A stretch of DNA of 9,120 nucleotides, taken from assembly GCA_003175865.1 (NCBI GenBank), contig PSRF01000415.1, positions 1 to 9,120 on the forward strand, read 5' to 3'. Below are positions 5,837 through 9,120 of the stretch, in pieces. The first letter of the stretch is position 1. Each line of letters begins with the position of its first letter. The notes beneath the pieces are model-generated. The model was not told the origin of the DNA. It saw only the letters and a program-made list of their open reading frames with translations, and ran no database searches. The position numbers were made by a program, and so were the translations under genes. Source of the DNA: Blastocatellia bacterium. GTDB lineage: Bacteria > Acidobacteriota > Blastocatellia > Pyrinomonadales > Pyrinomonadaceae.

Positions 5837-7558
5837 TTAAAACTGCGAGTTCCTTGCGAGCAGCGTTACGTCGTTGCCTTTCAACGCATCAACGATTTGA
5901 GTCCACTCGCGGTGTCCATGCGACAGCTTATGGAAGTCTGTCGTCTTATCAGTTTCCAAGCCATCTAACATTTCCTCTGCTCTTTCGCTCTTGATGGCCT
6001 TTTCTGCGGCCAGTGACAGTGCGCTGAATGCTTCCTCATGCGACATCTTATCTTGCTGATTAATCGCTAGCTTGGCGCGCTCGTATGGAAATCGGTAATC
6101 ATTGGGATAGCGTTTTTCTAATCCTAATATTGATTGAATCAGCCGTGGCCGATCAGAAGCTGCGATATTTAGTCTCTCTGCGCGAAGCCGCCGCAGCTCA
6201 TCTTCTTCGTCGCGCGGAAGCTGACTTACCTGGGGAATTGAGTCTCCTGTGCCATTCGCCTTTTCTTTGGTACCTGGGGCAACCCCTTCTGTTCGCGATT
6301 GGGAGGTTGCGTTTTGAGGGACAGTGGCTGGAGTCGAATTCGAAGCCGAACGTATCAACACTAACAGTCCTAGCGGTATCAATAGAAACGCAGCAACAAC
6401 AATGCCAATGCCGATCATTCTTAGCATGCCGGAACGTGACGCTTCTCTAAGCTCTGGCGCGAGCGACGAAAATAGGGGCTGACTACGGCTCACTTTGTGT
6501 TCTACGGTTGCGTCTTCGTAATCGAAAACAATTTCACGCGACGGACCTATTGTTTCAATGGCTCTCGTCGCGTTTCTGGAGTGCGAGGTCATCGGGTTAC
6601 CGCACTTCCAACAGAAAGCGTATCTCGTCTCCACGAGCGCACCACAATCACTACAAGTCCTTGTCGGTGTCTCCTGTTTTTCCACGGGCATATATCCTCG
6701 GCGTTGTTCTTGTACGACAATGTTTCTTTCAATGTGCGCGTTCTCCTGCTTCTTAGGTCTCGGCTGGTCGTTGACAACCTCAAGAGTGCCCATCGATTGT
6801 AATTTCCAACCGTCAAGTAAAGGTTCTACGCGACAAGGTTCAATCACCTGCACGTCGCCAGCGTTGAAGTTATTGCAGTGATAATAGTCCTGATATAGTT
6901 CGTAGAAATCCTTTCTTGATTCGAATCGGGCTGCTCTTGGTAACACGATCGAACCGCCTCCATCGAGAGTTTTCCTTATCAATAGAAACTCTCCGTCATC
7001 AACATCAGTGAACACTCCGCTTTCGTAGTCGAAAGTCACGGTTAGCTTGTTCGCTGCTTTTATTCTTTTCACGTAGTCAGCGACTGACGAGGGAAAAACA
7101 GGACCAACATCCAAACGTGCAAGACAAATCGGACAAGAATTAAGAGCCGTTATGAATTGCTTGCCAAGCTGATCACAATCATGTTCATGCAAAGTGGCAG
7201 TGGTCTCCTGCAGACAGCCTGGACAGGATGGTTGTGGCGCACCATCAGTTGTGAATGTGAAGTTCTTTGTCTGAATTGGGGTGTTGGACTCGAAGCTAAA
7301 CGTAAAGCAACGGTCGCAAAGGTACAGTGTGGAAACGTCGCGGTTGCAAACGGGACATCGTTGCAACTGATTGTCACTTTCTACAATCGGGCAAAAGTGT
7401 TCGCAGTTGCAGCAATATTGCCACTGGATTTCAGGAGTCTGATCGCTTCTTTCTTCGAGATGCAGCTCTCCTAATACGTGGCCTTTGTTCTCGCATCTTA
7501 TGGGACTGCGTCGAGGACTTAAGAACGCCACTTGGTGCACTGGACAGAATACTCTCAT
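5837..7558 (-). CDS. Multi-zinc-ribbon single-pass membrane protein
   Basis: This 573-residue protein has no named function that I know. The first 145 residues carry CPVH (5-8) with C22, CCNCEHFC (49-56), CPVC (68-71), CDRC (81-84), CPGC (112-115), C128 and CPIC (142-145), enough for three or four zinc ribbons or knuckles. A Cys-poor beta-type domain (about 170-265) follows. Next comes a classic zinc-ribbon pair CSDCG...CWKCG (302-320), a membrane helix (380-402), a polar Ser/Thr/Gly linker, and a charged helical domain (450-570) that recalls a TPR-like fold. The lack of a signal peptide suggests a cytoplasmic Zn region and an exported C-terminus, but topology is unproven. A good Shine-Dalgarno (GGGAGC) precedes ATG 7558. 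I recall similar Cys-rich N-termini in proteins from Pyrinomonadales-type genomes. It may be a scaffold or sensor. It is in the same orientation as the copper-like genes but 134 bp away with no clear link. Confidence 0.8.
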   Translation of the reverse strand: MRVFCPVHQVAFLSPRRSPIRCENKGHVLGELHLEERSDQTPEIQWQYCCNCEHFCPIVESDNQLQRCPVCNRDVSTLYLCDRCFTFSFESNTPIQTKNFTFTTDGAPQPSCPGCLQETTATLHEHDCDQLGKQFITALNSCPICLARLDVGPVFPSSVADYVKRIKAANKLTVTFDYESGVFTDVDDGEFLLIRKTLDGGGSIVLPRAARFESRKDFYELYQDYYHCNNFNAGDVQVIEPCRVEPLLDGWKLQSMGTLEVVNDQPRPKKQENAHIERNIVVQEQRRGYMPVEKQETPTRTCSDCGALVETRYAFCWKCGNPMTSHSRNATRAIETIGPSREIVFDYEDATVEHKVSRSQPLFSSLAPELREASRSGMLRMIGIGIVVAAFLLIPLGLLVLIRSASNSTPATVPQNATSQSRTEGVAPGTKEKANGTGDSIPQVSQLPRDEEDELRRLRAERLNIAASDRPRLIQSILGLEKRYPNDYRFPYERAKLAINQQDKMSHEEAFSALSLAAEKAIKSERAEEMLDGLETDKTTDFHKLSHGHREWTQIVDALKGNDVTLLARNSQF

Positions 7559-7884
7559 TGCTTTGCTCCCATCGCAGATACTTCGTGCCTAGAGCAGGTG
7601 CTCGGAACATGAAGCTTGCTTTCAGAAGTGCCAACGGCAGAAGCGCGCTAGCAGCAGGGAGAGTTTTCGGAGCGGAGTTGGTATCCGCGGATTCGAAGTC
7701 AAACGTGTTGGGAGAGAGGTTCAACGGCTCAGCACGATGCGAGCCTCTTGCTGGATTATGGCGATAGATTAGTCGGGGTCAGCCTGAGAACACAAGTGCA
7801 TGCGGCCCATCGACCACGCATTTCATCAGACCTGAAAGTTGTCAACAGAGATGTCAGCGCCGCTGACAGGAGTTGACTTCAAAA
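7559..7884. other. 326-bp intergenic region
   Basis: The gap lies between the stop of the Calx-beta protein and the start of the zinc-ribbon protein. It holds most of the nested inverted repeat at its right end (7831-7889), one possible promoter (7755-7782, minus), and the Shine-Dalgarno GGGAG about 7 nt before ATG 7558. I find no convincing gene in about 190 bp of would-be leader between 7559 and 7750. Only TTG/GTG-started frames without a ribosome-binding site cross it. Confidence 0.5.
7755..7782 (-). promoter_or_regulatory. Candidate sigma-70-type promoter of the zinc-ribbon gene
   Basis: On the minus strand CTGACC (7777-7782, four of six matches to TTGACA) and CATAAT (7755-7760, five of six matches to TATAAT) are spaced by 16 bp. 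It would leave a leader of about 190 nt before ATG 7558. Only a motif match. Confidence 0.3.
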
Positions 7885-7889
7885 TCAGG
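7831..7889 (-). terminator. Nested inverted repeat at the end of the Calx-beta/DUF4214 gene
   Basis: Three tiers pair around one centre: CCTGA (7831-7835) with TCAGG (7885-7889), GTCAAC (7841-7846) with GTTGAC (7872-7877), and TGTCAGC (7852-7858) with GCTGACA (7862-7868) around a 3-nt loop. The outer tier includes the TGA stop of the gene ending at 7885. The position fits a transcription terminator or 3'-end protector for the minus-strand gene. No clean T-run follows, so the termination role is inferred. Confidence 0.5.
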
Positions 7890-9120
7890 GTCCGAATCTC
7901 AATCGATACTCGGCTGAGTTCATGAAGCCGTTCACCATTGTGCGGAAGTCCGTCGGGTGAGTGTTCAAGTACGTGAGCCATGCGTTGTAACCGGCTGGCT
8001 CCGGCGCACGCCGCAAATATCCAAAGTACTGCATCGCCACAAACGCCTGATTGAACTCCAGATTGAATACCTCATCTGAATCTGCGATCGCCCTGAGCAC
8101 TTGCGCACGCGTTAATGTCCCTGCGATTAACTGATTTGTCAGATCGGCAGTCGTGAGCGTTACTTTGTTCGGACCATCGGGAGATGCAGGATCAGGAGTA
8201 GTGATCTGCGTCATGCTGTAACGACCCATCAACGTCGAAACGTACTGTGCGTTTGTCAGACCGTTGTACTGATTCGCAAACTCCGCTCGCTGCACAAACG
8301 CATTCACAAACGCCGCTTTCTTCTGAAACACTTCATTAGCTGTCTGACCCGTTACAGCACGCATGTCGGTGACGATCTCCGGATAGGTCGGCAGACGATT
8401 GAAGGCGAGTTTGTAGAAACGATAGACGAAGTAACCCTTCAACTGAAACTCCTGCGATCCGAAGAACGATGAGGACACGAGAATTCGATCACACGCTGGA
8501 TTGTTGTTCACATCGGAACAGTTGTTGAGCACGCCAACCCAGGCATTAAAGCCCGCCGTGTCTGGCTCACGTGACAGGAAGTCGAGATAGTGCTGTCGCA
8601 CAAAGAATGCACTGGTGAAGATTGGATTTGGACCAGTCACCGTGTCGTTGTCGATAATACTCACGGTGGCTGTCGATGGGGTACCGAGTGTGGCGCCAAT
8701 TGGATTACTCAATACGACCGAGAAGGATTCAGTGCCTTCCGCGAACGAGTCATCAATGATGGGAACGATAAAGGTCTTTGACGATTCACCCGGGAGAAAA
8801 GTAAGCGTGTCGAACGACACGGCGAAGTCGCACCGACCAAAAGCGCTACCGAGATTGTTTACGGTGTCTGCACAACCAACTGTGAAGTTGTCTGTGTCAG
8901 AGGTGTGGTAGTCAACGGTTGACATTCCAGTGATGTCCCCGCTTCTGGTCACTGTAATCACTGCATCAACACTCCCTTCGTCAACCGACGTTAAGCTGCT
9001 TAGAAACTGAATTGTCGTTGTTCCAGGACTGGGTGTAGGTGTAGGCGTTGGAGTCGGCGTAGGAGTTGGAGTCGGCGTAGGAGTTGGAGTCGGCGTAGGA
9101 GTTGGAGTCGGCGTAGGAGT
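7885..9120 (-). CDS. Calx-beta and DUF4214 domain protein, 3' part (5' end beyond the window)
   Basis: The last 411 residues are present; the frame stays open to the window edge at 9120. The GTG at 8961 is internal, because the Calx-beta domain begins before it. From the edge: a (Thr-Pro)15 linker (residues 1-30), a Calx-beta domain (about 38-159, with SVDEGS, TFLPGESSKTF, DDSFAEGTESF and closing SIIDND), then DUF4214 repeats with the pattern F.R..Y..FL.R.PD..G...W at about 173-200 and again at 361-411 (YFGYLRRAPEPAGYNAW). Cysteine pairs (residues 83/97 and 201/210) may form disulfides. Such proteins are secreted or cell-surface, with Ca-binding Calx-beta modules; DUF4214 has been linked to S-layer or carbohydrate contexts, but its function is not settled. 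This architecture is common in Blastocatellia-type Acidobacteria. The protein was probably much longer, with more domains upstream. Confidence 0.92.
   Translation of the reverse strand, partial: TPTPTPTPTPTPTPTPTPTPTPTPTPTPTPSPGTTTIQFLSSLTSVDEGSVDAVITVTRSGDITGMSTVDYHTSDTDNFTVGCADTVNNLGSAFGRCDFAVSFDTLTFLPGESSKTFIVPIIDDSFAEGTESFSVVLSNPIGATLGTPSTATVSIIDNDTVTGPNPIFTSAFFVRQHYLDFLSREPDTAGFNAWVGVLNNCSDVNNNPACDRILVSSSFFGSQEFQLKGYFVYRFYKLAFNRLPTYPEIVTDMRAVTGQTANEVFQKKAAFVNAFVQRAEFANQYNGLTNAQYVSTLMGRYSMTQITTPDPASPDGPNKVTLTTADLTNQLIAGTLTRAQVLRAIADSDEVFNLEFNQAFVAMQYFGYLRRAPEPAGYNAWLTYLNTHPTDFRTMVNGFMNSAEYRLRFGP
9050..9120. repeat. 18-bp tandem repeat coding for Thr-Pro
   Basis: GGAGTCGGCGTAGGAGTT repeats exactly at 9050-9067, 9068-9085 and 9086-9103. 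A fourth copy (9104-9120) is cut by the window edge after 17 matching bases. On the minus strand each unit codes for three Thr-Pro pairs, in frame with the Calx-beta protein. A looser GTAGGT/GTAGGC hexamer tract continues to about 9033. The copies are identical in DNA, not just in protein. Confidence 0.95.

Noticed and set aside
7431..7724. Minus-strand TTG-started frame overlapping the start of the zinc-ribbon gene.
   Set aside because: It has no ribosome-binding site, no recognisable domain, and overlaps a well-supported gene in another frame.
7885..8961. Complete 358-residue Calx-beta gene starting at GTG 8961.
   Set aside because: The frame is open to the window edge and the Calx-beta domain begins upstream of that GTG, so the gene is a fragment of a longer one.
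9033..9120. CRISPR-like repeat array at the window end.
   Set aside because: The units are contiguous 18-bp tandem copies without spacers and are in frame as Thr-Pro coding sequence.

Overview
The window most likely comes from an Acidobacteriota chromosome, Blastocatellia/Pyrinomonadales-like. The basis is a Calx-beta protein with DUF4214 modules and a Thr-Pro linker, a multi-zinc-ribbon membrane protein of a type I associate with that group, and a Met-rich outer-membrane protein of the kind seen in copper loci of environmental Gram-negatives. This is recognition from memory; no 16S or other marker gene is present. Base composition is intermediate, except that the first gene is visibly richer in G/C-ending codons.

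Left part, plus strand (1-1141): a small four-helix membrane protein resembling DUF6223 (122-565) and a VOC/glyoxalase-fold protein (626-1078) that lacks most of the usual metal ligands. Stem-loops lie before, between and after the two genes (75-108, 573-613, 1105-1127). The third also lies downstream of the converging ABC transporter gene and may serve both.

Middle part, minus strand (5702 down to 1142): three genes in one direction with gaps of about 100 bp, which could be one transcription unit read from an extended -10 promoter near 5729-5757. In transcription order they are a small secreted His/Met/Cys-rich protein, a 640-residue exported protein (signal peptide, Lys/Arg-rich tract, Met-rich copper-type motifs, a probable outer-membrane beta-barrel and a second Met/His-rich tail), and a complete MsbA/BmrA-type ABC exporter half-transporter. 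The first two look like a periplasmic/outer-membrane copper-handling pair. The role of the ABC exporter in it is unproven, and an inverted repeat upstream of it may mean separate control. No copper P-type ATPase, multicopper oxidase, CusABC or metal regulator is in the window.

Right part, minus strand (9120 down to 5837): the 3' part of a large Calx-beta/DUF4214 surface protein whose 5' end is beyond the window. It starts in an 18-bp tandem repeat coding for (Thr-Pro)n and ends at a nested inverted repeat. A 326-bp gap with a possible promoter follows, then a 573-residue membrane protein with several zinc-ribbon-like Cys pairs in front of one transmembrane helix and a helical C-terminal domain. 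The most interesting points are the architecture of the Met-rich barrel protein, its small metal-ligand-rich partner, and the undescribed multi-zinc-ribbon protein. I see no clear mobile element, CRISPR array, tRNA or rRNA.
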